Positions 11,433 through 22,262 of a stretch of 64,000 bases of DNA are shown one piece after another; position 1 is the stretch's first letter, and every line of letters begins with the position of its first letter. The notes beneath the pieces were generated by a model. It saw nothing but the letters and a program-made list of their open reading frames with translations, made no database searches and was not told the origin of the DNA. The stretch is from contig JAGFNQ010000883.1 in NCBI GenBank assembly GCA_024364735.1, forward strand, positions 88,754 to 152,753. The letters are read 5' to 3'. Both the position numbers and the translations under genes were made by a program. Source of the stretch: Boesenbergia rotunda (lineage: Eukaryota; Streptophyta; Magnoliopsida; Zingiberales; Zingiberaceae).

Positions 11433-13018
11433 GGACTAGGTCCTACTTTAGGAATCAAACTAGTCAAATAGCTTTAATCTCCCAATTAGAACCCAAGACG
11501 ATTGATGAAGCATTGGGAGATGTTGATTGGGTTTTGGCCATGCAAGAAGAGCTAAACCAATTTGAAAGGAGTGAAGTTTGGGAGTTAGTTCCTAGGCCCA
11601 CTGATTGTACCATTGTAACCACTAGATGGGTCTTTAGGAACAAATTAGATGACCAAGGTAAAATCACTAGGAACAAGGCTAGATTGGTAGCTAGGGGGTT
11701 TAACCAAGTTGAAGGGCTAGATTATGATGAGACATATGCTCCCGTAGCTAGGTTAGAATCAATTAGAATTCTACTAGCCTATGCCGCTCACATGGGTTTC
11801 ACACTTCACCAAATGGATGTGAAGTCGGCTTTCCTAAATGGGATCATTAAGGAAGAGGTCTATGTAGAACAACCCCCCGGGTTTGAAGACCCTAACTATC
11901 CAAGACACGTGTTCAAATTAAGAAAAGCCTTATATGGATTGAAACAAGCTCCTCGGGCTTGGTATGAAAGGCTTTCTTCATTTCTAGTATCTAAAGGGTT
12001 TAGGAGAGGAACAATTGACCCTACATTGTTCCTAAAATCTAAGGATAAGGATATATTTGTTGCCCAAGTCAATGTAGACGATATCATTTTTGGGTTAACA
12101 AATAATGACTTCCTACAAGAATTCATCAAGTGTATGGAAGATGAACTTGAGATGAGTCTTGTAGGAGAGTTAACCTTTTTCTTAGGTCTTCAAGTTAAGC
12201 AAACTAATGAAGGTACACACGTATTTCAAACCAAATATGCTAAGGAGATGTTAAAGAAATTTGGTTTAGAATATGCTAAGGAAGCATCTACACCCATAGG
12301 AACCAATGTGAAAATGGATAGTGACATTGAAGGAAAAATGATAGACCCTAAACAATATAGGAGCATCATTGGTAGCCTCCTATACCTAACCGCTAGTAGA
12401 CCCAACATACTTTTTGCAGTAGGTATGTGTGCAAGGTACCAATCGTGTGCCAAAGAGTCCCATTTGGTAGTAGTCAAGAGGATCCTAAGGTATGTGAAAG
12501 GTACCCTAAACATCGGACATTGGTATCCTAGAACCCCTAATGTTGAACTAATTGGATACACCGACTCGGACTATGCGGGGTGTAAATTAGATAGGAAGAG
12601 TACAAGTGGAGGGTGTCAATTCCTTGGGTCTTCTTTAGTTAGTTGGAGTAGTAGGAAACAACCATACGTTGCCCTATCAACAACGGAGGCAGAATATGTG
12701 GCAATGGGTGGATGTGTTTCCCAACTCCTTTGGATCATGCACACCTTAGAGGACTATGAGCTACATTACACCAAGGTCAAAGTATTGTGTGATAATGTAA
12801 GCACAATCAATTTAACTAAAAATCCGGTTCACTATTCTAGAACAAAACACATTGAAGTGAAACATCACTTCATTAGAGACCATGTGGCAAGGGGAGACAT
12901 AGAATTACACTATGTTGAATCAAAGTCGAACCTAGCCGACATCTTTACCAAGCCTCTTCCCGAATCGGAGTTTACATCCTTAAGAAGAGGCCTTGGAATG
13001 TGTTTTGTGGAAGTATAG
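11408..13018 (+). CDS. SIRE-2 reverse transcriptase and RNase H, open 536-codon fragment
   Basis: RT covers about residues 25-290 with WVFRNKLDDQGKITRNKARL, HQMDVKSAFLNG and YGLKQAPRAWYERL. The catalytic box reads VNVDDIIFG instead of the usual YVDD, so the conserved Tyr is Asn, while both catalytic Asp residues remain. RNase H covers about 370-520 with YTDSDYAGCKLDRKSTSGG, STTEAEYVAMGG and HIEVKHHFIRDH, then ADIFTKPLPESEF. The frame is open throughout but lacks gag, protease and the integrase start, so it cannot encode a working polyprotein. Confidence 0.85.
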   Translation: MGDVTQGVRTRSYFRNQTSQIALISQLEPKTIDEALGDVDWVLAMQEELNQFERSEVWELVPRPTDCTIVTTRWVFRNKLDDQGKITRNKARLVARGFNQVEGLDYDETYAPVARLESIRILLAYAAHMGFTLHQMDVKSAFLNGIIKEEVYVEQPPGFEDPNYPRHVFKLRKALYGLKQAPRAWYERLSSFLVSKGFRRGTIDPTLFLKSKDKDIFVAQVNVDDIIFGLTNNDFLQEFIKCMEDELEMSLVGELTFFLGLQVKQTNEGTHVFQTKYAKEMLKKFGLEYAKEASTPIGTNVKMDSDIEGKMIDPKQYRSIIGSLLYLTASRPNILFAVGMCARYQSCAKESHLVVVKRILRYVKGTLNIGHWYPRTPNVELIGYTDSDYAGCKLDRKSTSGGCQFLGSSLVSWSSRKQPYVALSTTEAEYVAMGGCVSQLLWIMHTLEDYELHYTKVKVLCDNVSTINLTKNPVHYSRTKHIEVKHHFIRDHVARGDIELHYVESKSNLADIFTKPLPESEFTSLRRGLGMCFVEV

Positions 13019-13957
13019 GATGAACTTGGAGACATTAGCTTTGAAAAAGGGTGCTTGATCTATTAGGGCGATACATTTGGCTCACTTGTGCTTGTGGCAC
13101 ATTGTTGAACCATTAAAAGTATCAAAATATCAAAATAGACCAACTATGGGGGAGACAAGTGTTTAATCAATGGACACTTTGCCAAAGATCATAGTTGGAT
13201 ATTTTAAAACTTTGAAAAACTATTTTATGTTCTACATACTGTGTCATGCTTTTAAAAGACATATATTTGCAAAATTGGTTTCAAAGTTTGATACAAAATG
13301 TAGTTGTTTTCAAAACTTTTAGATTTTTATCAAAAGTCATGCATGTTTGAAATTTTATATGGTTTAATATTTTTTCCTGATAGAGTATAACATTTTAAAC
13401 ATGTATGCAAAATTTTACAATTTTTGGAAATTTCTGGAATTTTCTGGGAGTTTCTGAAATTCGACAGAAAACCTGAAAAATCAGACTAATAGCGTATGGG
13501 CAGTCGACTGACACGCCTGTTTTTCAACAACTGTAAAAATTTCAGAAATCAATAATTCTCGCATTTGATGCCATAGGGTTTGGTTGCTTGAGGCAATCAT
13601 TTTGATGGTGTCAAAGGGGGAGAATGGGTGGTTTAAGTTAGAATTTTGACTTAAAATGGATGATTTTAGGTATTTTGTCTAACTTAGACCTTGAAAGGTT
13701 AAGATTTGGAGAGAAGATATGGATTAAGGGGGAGGGGTACCTCTTAGGTTCGGATATGTCTTACATTCTTAACATATTGTTGTTGTTAAGTGGTAACTTA
13801 ACCTGGATTTAGACTAGAATTGAAAATGGGGAGAAGACATAGATTAAGGGGGAGGTTACCTCTTAGGGTTACTATGCCTCATGATTTTTCAATTGCTATG
13901 TTTTGCTATTGCTATTGTGGTTGTTGCTTATTTCTAACTTAAGCATATTGCCACACA
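13019..13957 (+). other. 3' non-coding region of SIRE-2
   Basis: There is no coding content. It holds repeated purine tracts of the AAGGGGGAG type near 13614, 13727, 13846 and 13957, of which the last abuts the LTR. One CAGTCGACTG palindrome lies at about 13501, a motif repeated in the LTR itself. Confidence 0.7.
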
Positions 13958-13973
13958 TCAAAAAGGGGGAGAT
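13958..13973 (+). promoter_or_regulatory. Polypurine tract of SIRE-2
   Basis: AAAAAGGGGGAGAT lies directly before the 3' LTR and is the expected plus-strand primer of reverse transcription. Confidence 0.85.
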
Positions 13974-14930
13974 TGTTGAGGTAATCAACCCTTAAATGAT
14001 TGGAAGATCATGGTTTTGATGTGTGGGCGAATAAGTTTAAAGTTAGAGTGTTATGTTGTATTTGATTCGTGTGATTGAGTTTGCAGGACTTGGAGAATCA
14101 CACTTGGTGGACATATCCGAGGGACGAGAGCCGAGGGAGGAGAGCTTCAAGGGCAAGACGGGAAGTGGACTTCAAAGGGCACACGTGAAGGGTGGCATGG
14201 AGGCAAGCCAAGGGAAGGCTTGCGTGCGCATCCGAGGGACGATAGCCAGAGGAAGAGGACTTCAAGGGGCGAGCCAAGGGAGCAGACCTGAAGGCACACG
14301 CGAAGGAGAAGGTTCGGAGTGGCTGGAGCTGAGCTGGGAGGCAGGGCAGTAGACTGACCCAGAGGCAGTTGACTGCCAAAACCCACAGAAAGCTCGCAGC
14401 TTCGGATCAGTCGACTGGCCTTGGGGCAGTCGACTGGTATGCCCAGAAACTAGCCATTGGCTAGCTATTTGCTAGCCGTTGGCTAGTCGTTGGCCATCAT
14501 TTATTGTTGGGCCAGTCGACTGGCCCATAGGCAGTCGACTGGTGCGAGACTGGACAGACTGCGAATCTGTCCTTTTCACCTATAAAAGGAGCTCCTCGTT
14601 ACACGTGTATGTACAGTTCCGTACAGTAACGAAGTGCTGCCCAATTGTAGAGTGATCTTTGCTTCCTCCATCACATTTCTGCATCTATAAAGTGGAAGCT
14701 TTTGCTGTAAAGGTTTCTCCATCTCAAGGAGACTTTTTGATAGTGAAAAGTGGTGCTCGTAGCGTGGATCCTTAGATTAGTCACCCATCTGGGTGGATAC
14801 CACGTAAAACAACTTTGTTAGCATTGTTATTTCTTTTGCATATTATTTCCGCTGCGCTAACATCTTTGTAGAGATCAAAACGATCAAAGAAAGTGCATTC
14901 ACCCCCCCTTTGCACGCCTACATCGATCCT
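13974..14930 (+). repeat. 3' LTR of SIRE-2
   Basis: It starts TGTTGAGGTAATCAAC and ends near 14930, where minus-strand Gypsy gag sequence begins. A TATAAAAGGA box lies at 14581-14590. About six copies of a CAGTCGACTGG-like palindrome occupy 14346-14550. The final bases expected for this LTR type (CCAACA) are not seen, so the right end is probably trimmed. Confidence 0.75.
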
Positions 14931-15911
14931 TCAGTCCTTCCCCGAGGTGGAGGTCTTTCCTTCTAGTTGGAGCTGGGGGCTCCTTCCTTTCACACTGGGG
15001 AACAGCCGGAGGGAGGACTCCGGCTGGTTCCTTGCGACGGGTGTATTGTACCTCCTCTACGTTAACGTGTTTGACGGAACGTCCCAGCAGGTCATCAAAA
15101 CTGACAGGGGGCTTCTTCACCAGGGATCGGAATAAATCCCCTCCCGCGAGCCCTTGAGTACAGGCATTAACAAGGATTTTTGACGTTGCACTGGGCACGT
15201 CTTGCGTCACCCTGTTGAACCGCTGGATGTACTCCTTGAACGACTCTTTTGGCTTCTGCTTGAGGGCGAACAAATTTAGCGCCGTCTTTTGATAGCGGTA
15301 GCTACTGGCGAAGTGGTGGAGGAAGACAGTTCTGAACTCTGCAAAAGAGTTGATAGAACCTGGTGACAGCCTCTGGAACCATCGTTGGGCTGCTCCAGAC
15401 AGGGTGTTCAAGAACACCCGACACTTTACCCCGTCAGTATACTGGTGCAAGAGTGTCGCGTTCTCAAACTTGCAGACGTGATCCTCTGAATCCGTCTTCC
15501 CGTCATAATCGGCGACCCCAAGCCCACGGAACTGCATTGGCATGGGGTCGTCAACAATCTCAGATGAGAAGGGAGTAGAGGGAACCTTATGGGAAGCCTT
15601 AGATTCCTCCCTTTTCCCTTGTATTTCCTCGTGCCTCTGCACGCTGGAGGCTACCGAGTGGACCTTCTCGATATCCCCGGGAGAGTCTCTTCGGGGACTG
15701 GGGCTGCTCTGTCCTGTCGTCCTACTGGGGTGACGGATCTACGCGAGTGCGAGATAGAGATTCTAGGGATCTCCTCCCGAGCGGGAGCCCCTTGCTGTGA
15801 GGCAGCTTGTTCGACTTTGTGCTGCTCAAGCGCTTCTTTGATGGCGTTGACCACCAAACGGTCCAGTTCCTCCCTTGTCAGGACAATCGGTTGTCCCTCT
15901 GGTCCTGCCAT
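14931..15911 (-). pseudogene. Ty3/Gypsy gag (retrotransposon gag domain), frameshifted
   Basis: The start is MAGPEGQPIVLTREELDRLV at 15911, just inside the PBS. A frameshift at about 15640 leads into the second frame with ADYDGKTDSEDHV, CRVFLNTLSGAAQRWFQRL, FAEFRTVFLHHFASSYRYQK and the C-terminal SVKHVNVEEVQ. The pattern of AQRWF, FRTVFLHHF and YIQRFN is the classic Gypsy gag fold. The last codons before 14899 are read from the neighbouring Copia LTR, so the gene is cut at about 14931. Confidence 0.85.
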
Positions 15912-15938
15912 TGGTGCTCCTTCAGGTGCTTTGCTGGT

Positions 15939-15957
15939 TTCCGGCAGACGATGCCAA
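15939..15957 (-). promoter_or_regulatory. Candidate PBS of the minus-strand Gypsy element
   Basis: On the minus strand it reads TGGCATCGTCTGCCGGAAA, resembling the Asp-tRNA-type PBS (TGGCGCCGTTGCCGGGGA) of Tat and Athila elements with several mismatches. It sits between the LTR and gag, as expected. Confidence 0.55.
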
Positions 15958-16007
15958 ATTTATTTCGGAAGGAATCGATGTCGATGGTCAGTCACCGAGG
16001 TTCAACC
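15958..16007 (-). repeat. Gypsy LTR, inner end
   Basis: TTATTTCGGAAGGAATCGA is shared with the second LTR copy at 21443. The segment is interrupted by the solo LTR at 16008 and resumes at 18184. Confidence 0.7.
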
Positions 16008-18178
16008 TGTTAGTGATATGAGAAATGTATCCTAAGGCAATCGCCTTATGATTATAATCATTTATTTTAATAAATGAATATTTACTATTTGAGTATACAT
16101 GTTTATGTATTTGATTGAGATCTTAAAGTCATTTACTGAATGTCCGCAATACAATTCACAGCATGAGAGAATTTGTGATGAATTCATAACTAGTGATTAT
16201 CTCTACATGTACAATTGTGAAGTATTGAAATTGTCCCTAGTCGATGAATTGATAAATACGGACACTATCAATTCTGTTGAGACTAGCATGTGTTATTCTC
16301 TAATCAGCTGATTCTCACTGGCTAGTGACATTGAGATGTCTGGAGATAAACATGAATGCTAGTTAAGGGAACTAGTTCATTGGAGTGACTGGCTGTAAAA
16401 CTTCATATGGTAGTCTACATATAGATATGTCAGTGAAGTTCTTACTGCAGCTTAAGTGCGATGTTCCTTTGACTTGCGGTGTTCAAGTCATCTTGGTCAT
16501 GGAGACTTATACTTTGACATCTTAAGCAAGCATCTCCAAGGAAGTGTGGACCCAGGATGATGGGTATAAGTCGAAGTGCCCGAAGACGTTTGAACAACCT
16601 ACAAAGGATTCACCACTCCTTGCGAGGAGATGTATACTCGAGGCCTATCGTCGGATTGTTACTCGAAGCCTCTGGCCAGAGCTTGACATGTTCAGAGTAT
16701 GAATCTCTTAAATACATGAGAGTAATTAGAATCCGTAGGACGAGAAAACGTTACTTGGGCTAGGTATGACGTAGTCAGCCTAGTGGGGACTGACACACAT
16801 AGACCATGTCCTGAACCAAGTGGGTATAAGATGGTGAAGGGAATGTGGCACGATTCATTATAGCTGTTGAAGGGTTTCAGAATAATTTCTGAGGTCAACC
16901 GTTGATCTTTCGATTAATTGGGGATCATGATGTACTACTAGGTGCCACTCATGATCGTTCTATAATTGGTTAATTATAGACGGCCAACATAAATCGAAAG
17001 TCTATTTAGTCACACGCACTACGAGTAATCCGAGGGATTTAAAACGAGTTGAAAATTGGATTTTCCAATCAAGAGAGATTAGGTTTGGTTGAGCCAAACG
17101 ATAAGTCGAATATGAATTTTTCAGAGACGCATCGGAATCATAAAATGGCTTGGATGGGCCGGCCAAAGAGGGTCTCCATTCTCTTTGCTTGGCGGGCCAC
17201 AACAAAGGGAGAGAACTAAGTTTTTAGTTCAATTTATAAAATAAACCAAGTGTGGTTTGTTTTATAAAATTATGGATGATATAAATTTTTATATAATAAA
17301 CCAATGTTTGGTTTATTTTTCATGGAAATTAAAATGAACCATGGATTGGTTTATTTTATTTTATAAAATCAATCATGGATTGATTTACCATGATAAGAAA
17401 ATTTATTCCATAAGAAAAAGGAGACTTGGTTGATTTTTATCATTAAAATATTATAAAACTTGACATGATGGAATAAGTGATAGAAAATTTATTCCATAAG
17501 AAAAAAGAGACTTGACAGTTGAGTGACCACTATATAAAGGACCCAAGATAAGACTTGGAAAATAATCGAAGTATTCTTGCCTAGGCTCTCTCCCTCTCCT
17601 CCCTTCTTCCTCTTGGCTGGCCACAAGGTTCTTCTCCCTTCTTCTTGCCGTGAGCACAAGGAGAAGCACCGAGGTGACGAAGTTCTTCCGTTGGGACGAT
17701 CTTCCTCTCCGGTCATCATCACCTTGGGATTGGGCGTAAGTCATATATCTTCCTCCTTCTCGCCGGAATTGTGATTCTGGCCAACCTTGGTAGTGAGTTT
17801 TTCCGATGTGATTACTTCTCTCTTGGTTTTTATTGTCACGTTCTGGGAGAATCTAGTAGTTCTCGAGAACACGAAACTTGTGGCTTTGCGAAGTCATCCC
17901 GAAGATACTCGGCGTGGACGCGAATAGAGGCGGAGCTTCCAATGGACGCTTACGGTTGGATCTCGTCCCTTCCTTCGAGTTACGCGAGGTAATACGTAAA
18001 TTAGTTTACGTTTCTGCAAAATTTTAAATATATGATCATGTCTACACAAGATAAAATTGCATGCTTAGATGTGTGGTTAAATAATTTGAGAAATTATTTA
18101 TGCTAAATCTTCCGCTGCACGTAATTAATTTTAAAATTATGAACCCGCATCCATGTCAACATGCACCCGGTCCCAACA
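16008..18178 (+). mobile_element. Solo LTR of Copia family A, copy A1 (2171 bp)
   Basis: It starts TGTTAGTGATATGAG and ends GGTCCCAACA. The 5-bp target duplication CAACC is present at 16003-16007 and 18179-18183, with no internal sequence. A TATATAAAGG box lies at 17531-17540, followed by a CT-rich stretch. The open frames inside (for example 16557-16763) recur in the other copies as LTR sequence and are not genes. It was produced by recombination between the two LTRs of an element inserted in the Gypsy LTR. Confidence 0.95.
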
Positions 18179-18183
18179 CAACC

Positions 18184-18820
18184 CATGTGGATGCTGACAG
18201 GAGGGGGGAATTCTGCACACTGCGAGGTCAATACGAGCGTTAGGGGAACACGCCGGAGGTTGTCCGGCGGAGCCCACTCCGACGCTCAAGTCAGTACCTC
18301 GATGGAGGAAGGGAGTAGTAAGCAGGAAAATTAATGTACGAATAGCGAAGAGAGCATAACCCCTTTACTGGAGGGGTTGGACTGCCTTTTATACCTGCGA
18401 CGGCTGCCTTGGCGCGTACCCATGATCTGTGTCACGTCCCCCCCTTCGGCGGTTACTGGATAGCTTTTGAAACGGTTCACGCCGTCATTACGTGTTTCGG
18501 CCCTTTGCGGCATTTAAGGGTCATGATGACTCCGCTTTAATAGAGATGCTTATCCATATATCCGAGAAAAGAAAGGGGGAACCATTACTTGAGGTCGAAT
18601 GTTACTCGGACTCCGCTTACCCGAGGTGGTCTCGGGGTCTTCTGGCTCGGGTGATAGCGGGCGCTCTACTTCCCCGAGGCGATCTCGGGACCTGGCTTCC
18701 CGAAGTAATCCCGAAAGGGGTTTTCTGATATAATCCTCTAGGATGTGTCTCCCGAGAGGGGCCCTGGAGGCTCTCTTCCCGAGAGTGTCCTAAGAGCTCT
18801 AATAAAGGAGTCGCTTAAAT
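18184..18820 (-). repeat. Gypsy LTR, outer part
   Basis: It continues the LTR begun at 15958. It shares AATACGAGCGTTA and the run GGAGCCCACTCC...CACTCAAG with the copy at 21530-21600, with mismatches. A minus-strand TATAAAAGG lies at 18385-18394. A run of CCCGAG and CTCGGGA motifs fills 18600-18790. The exact outer end is not visible. Confidence 0.7.
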
Positions 18821-21441
18821 TCGTCACATTTTACCATACAGTATCTTTATCTCACGTATCCGTCACGAACTATTCAATCCCATTAATATTCATCTTATTT
18901 ATCGACGCCACCATCCTACAATAATAAATATTTTGACATATAGATGCACACACTAACAGTATCATAGTTCGAAATCCACGTAGCAAATGTATATCTCGTT
19001 CGAACAAGTAGTGACACTGCGGGTTCACGTAAGGCACTACCTCACTTTCTGAATTTATTAGGTGTATGAAATATGGAATCAGACTGTACATCCTGGAATT
19101 CATAAGATCCAGATATCCGATTATATAAAAAATATGCTTACAGATAAGTAAATATTAATTCGCTGATAAGAGAGATATTAAGGTGAGATGACCATATGTA
19201 AGTTGGATAGTGGCTATTATGCAGTGTCATCCCTCAAGGGCAACGGTATCATAATTAGACCCTCTAATAATAAATCAGATATTTAAAATTTAAAATTGAG
19301 TTGCGGTATATTATGAAGTATTTTTAGTGGATAACAAATTTGAGAAAATTAGCTGTTAAAATGAATATTTATGAATAATTTTTAATTTATTTTAATGGTG
19401 GATTGAATGAATATTTAAATACCTAATGTTAATTAAAAAAATAAGTGACGATTACAGTGAAAGCGGTTTTGGCCTATGCATACTAGAGCAGACGCCCGTA
19501 AGACTGCTATAGTTGTGTCATCTTATACTTAACTCTTTAAAGATGTGGTAGACAAATGAGAGTTTAAAAACTACACATATATATATTACCTTTAAATGAA
19601 ATAGGTAGGTGAGTTAAGAGCCAACATAGAGATAAATTTGCACTGCCCCATGTTGTATTTAATTATTTTAAAATAAATGTGATTATCGATATCAAAGTCT
19701 TACCGTCGATAAATATTAGTAACCCAGAATAATAGAATTAAATGTGCTTCTAATCCGTGAGATTTGATTGGTTGATCCATCCAAATTAACTTGTATTTTA
19801 AATAAATTAAAAAAAAAAGAAAATTGTCCTCCGTTACTTCCTATTACGTTGGTTAAATGGAATGCGACTTGACACAATTTGATGGCTTTATGTCGATTCT
19901 AGATTAATACTTTGAGTTTACTCTTGATGGATGGCTAGTCGGCTTTATGGGATAGATTGATGATTAATTTATGAATATTATCATTTTAAAATTTAAGAGT
20001 TAAAATCTAACAAAGTCAATGTACTCGCTCTCCCCACGCGCTGACCATAGTATCCGATGAGTAGTCTTTGTGATTTACCTTCTTCGTATTTATCTTGAGA
20101 CGGATTAACGAGGACGTTGAAAACGAACGGAACATCTTTTATCATCTCAATTGATGGTTGTTTGTTCCAATGGGACGAGGCTCGTTGAGTGCAATCTGCC
20201 AAAGGATGAATAAGAAGAACATGAACTCAGACCAGCCTGATCGACTCGGGCCAATTCATTGAAAACCAAAGATTAGCCTGATCCAAGTGCGACTCGTTTA
20301 AAGAAAAAGCACGAAGAGGGCAAAATCAAATTTGGACAGCTTCGTTTTCCATATGAGTTACTAGTATTTTTTCATAGGCCTGAAACATCAATGTAGCACC
20401 CCAATTCTTTGTCCCCGGTGCTTGATTGCATTCAAGTATCTTTAATGGGCACATGGAGAGGCAAATGCACTAAGGACTTGCATCAATTTATTTAGTGATG
20501 CCACTCGCATGAGGACATTCTTGGAATAAAGACCGTAATCGTAGAATGCTAGATTTTTGGATTATTCGTTGTGAGTATTTTTCAATTTATCTTAACGGTC
20601 AGTAGAAAATTTCTGTGATATCGGACTAGTCGCCTCAGATTTAATATTAACCAACCTAATTAATCATTTTTTTTGGAATAAAGACGGCGAGTGATACTCC
20701 AAAACATTCGTGATGTGTTGGAAGCAGCAGGACTCAATGCCATCTCGGTCCGATCCGACATAGGGCTCGGAGTTAGGTCCACATATAAAGGGCGGAGTCA
20801 TATAATTATGATCTAATCTTTACTGAACATGAAGGGACTCAGTCGATGGGCGTAACGAGTGAGAGAGTGGTTGAGACATATTTTGAGGAGGAGAACGTGT
20901 GGAGAGTAAATGGTAAAATTTACTCCCAAGTCAGTATAAAAAAAATCAGATTAAGTAATATCAGATTTGAAATGATCGATTCGATTTCATAAAAATTTTT
21001 CATTAATGGATAGGATCCATCTTGATAATCAAGATTCACAAATTCATCATTTATTAAGAAGAAAAATTCTGATAGCATATCATACCATACTTGAATTTCG
21101 AAATCTTTATTTGAGAATCTAATCATGACCCCTACTACCAGGGGTAAAACCCACCCAAGAAGTATATATAGAATTGCTGTATAGCGCGTAAAATACGTAA
21201 TACTATTTTCTATTAATTAGCTCTTTCATTCTATTGAATTATGTTTTTTTTTCTTTTTAATCTAGTAAATATTGAAAAAAAATAGAAAAAGTAATCCTCA
21301 TGATAAATCTTAAAAATATTCAAGAAAATAAAATATAAAATTTTATATATATAGATAAGTTAAAAAATTTTAAACTCTAAATTCGAAAAAAAATTAAAAT
21401 ACCATAAAAATTACAAATAAATAATTCTCATAAAATATAAT
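18821..21441. other. AT-rich DNA without recognised features
   Basis: Both strands were read. Only short frames of 60-77 codons occur, none recognisable. No paired transposon ends, tRNA or other RNA gene was found. It may be old, diverged repeat sequence between the two Gypsy LTR copies. Confidence 0.5.
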
Positions 21442-22262
21442 TATTTCGGAAGGAATCGACGTGGATGGTCAGTCACTAGAGTCCAGCCTACGAGGACAAT
21501 GACGAAAGGAAAGGAGATCTCACCCTGCTTGATTAATACGAGCGTTAATGGGAACATGCCAGAGATTTTCCAACGGAGTCCACTCCAACACTCAAGCCAA
21601 CACTCAAGTATATTGCTGGAAAAGAACTAAGGAGGAGTTGTGAGTTCAGAGAGTGTAACCCCCTTACCTGGGGGGTTAGAGTACCTTATATAACTGTAGG
21701 CTTGGTCGCATATATCTCCACGTTCTTCTCCACGTTCCGTGCTTGTCGGTTATCTGATAGCTCTTAGGTAACGGCTCCCGCGATTATTGAGCCTTAATTG
21801 TCGCATATAAAGGACAATAATTATCCGCTATCTTTCTTGAACAAGAAAGGGTAACAGCTATTGTAGTCGGTCTATCAGATTTATGACTTTTTGGGCTCCG
21901 CTTTCCCAAGGGGGTCTCAGGAGATTTCCTCTCCCGGAAGGGCTTCGGGAGCCTATCTTCCCGGGAAGGTTTTGGGCATATACCATCCCGAGTTGGTTTC
22001 GGAGATCTGCTCTCCCGAAGTGGTCTCAGTAGTCTATCTTCCCGAGGGGTCTCAGGAGTCCATCATCCCGATGAGGTCTCGAGAGTCTGCTTTCCCGAGG
22101 GGCTCTCGGGAATCTGACCTCCCGAGGGGGTCTCGGGAGTCTGAGAGAGTTGTTCAAACTCGATGGATCTTGACACATAGTTTCTTCGTTCCACGTGTCA
22201 ACCATGGAATGCTCAACCCTATCAATAATTTTATGAGAATTATATTTCAATGTCGGCTTTGA
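21442..22262 (-). repeat. Second Gypsy LTR copy, solo or truncated
   Basis: It begins TTATTTCGGAAGGAATCGA, as at 15958. It keeps the same internal order and a minus-strand TATATAAGG at about 21682-21691. No gag lies next to it. The outer end and target duplication could not be fixed, so whether it is a solo LTR is uncertain. Confidence 0.65.
21895..22145 (-). repeat. Minisatellite in the Gypsy LTR, unit about 30 bp
   Basis: About eight imperfect units combine a CCCGAG or CCCGAA box with TCTCGGGAG and CTG. The two boxes are mutually complementary. The repeat creates the open frame 21891-22262 with recurring PRGSRES, which is not a gene. Confidence 0.85.

Larger units (their letters stand above)
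10613..14930 (+). mobile_element. SIRE-type Ty1/Copia retrotransposon, 3' part (SIRE-2)
   Basis: It contains the second half of integrase, RT, RNase H, about 940 bp of 3' non-coding sequence, a polypurine tract and a 3' LTR. The SIRE-lineage call rests on DDIIFG in RT, the RNase H tail ADIFTKPLPE and the long purine-rich tract before TGTTGAGG. The 5' half and 5' LTR are absent. It is closely related to SIRE-3 at 31-49 kb. Confidence 0.85.
14931..18820 (-). mobile_element. Tat-like Ty3/Gypsy 5' end on the minus strand, split by a solo LTR
   Basis: Reading leftward on the minus strand the order is LTR (18820 to 18184, continuing 16007 to about 15958 once the solo Copia LTR is removed), PBS, and gag to 14931. 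Pol and the other LTR are missing. The gag type and PBS type both point to the Tat/Athila side of Ty3/Gypsy. Confidence 0.75.

Noticed and set aside
14098..14386. ORFs of 79-99 codons in the SIRE-2 LTR
   Set aside because: They lie within the LTR between its start and TATA box, with no family similarity and overlapping frames on both strands.
14346..14550. Repeated CAGTCGACTGG units considered as a CRISPR-like array
   Set aside because: The units are short palindromes with irregular spacing inside a plant LTR; no uniform spacers or cas genes.
15363..16035. Forward ORFs (15363-15578, 15542-15733, 15589-16035)
   Set aside because: They are antisense to the recognisable Gypsy gag on the minus strand.
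20920..21126. Reverse 68-codon ORF in the AT-rich stretch
   Set aside because: Too short, AT-biased and without similarity; no supporting context.
21891..22262. 123-codon ORF with repeated PRGSRES
   Set aside because: It is the translation of the LTR minisatellite and lies antisense to the Gypsy LTR transcript.
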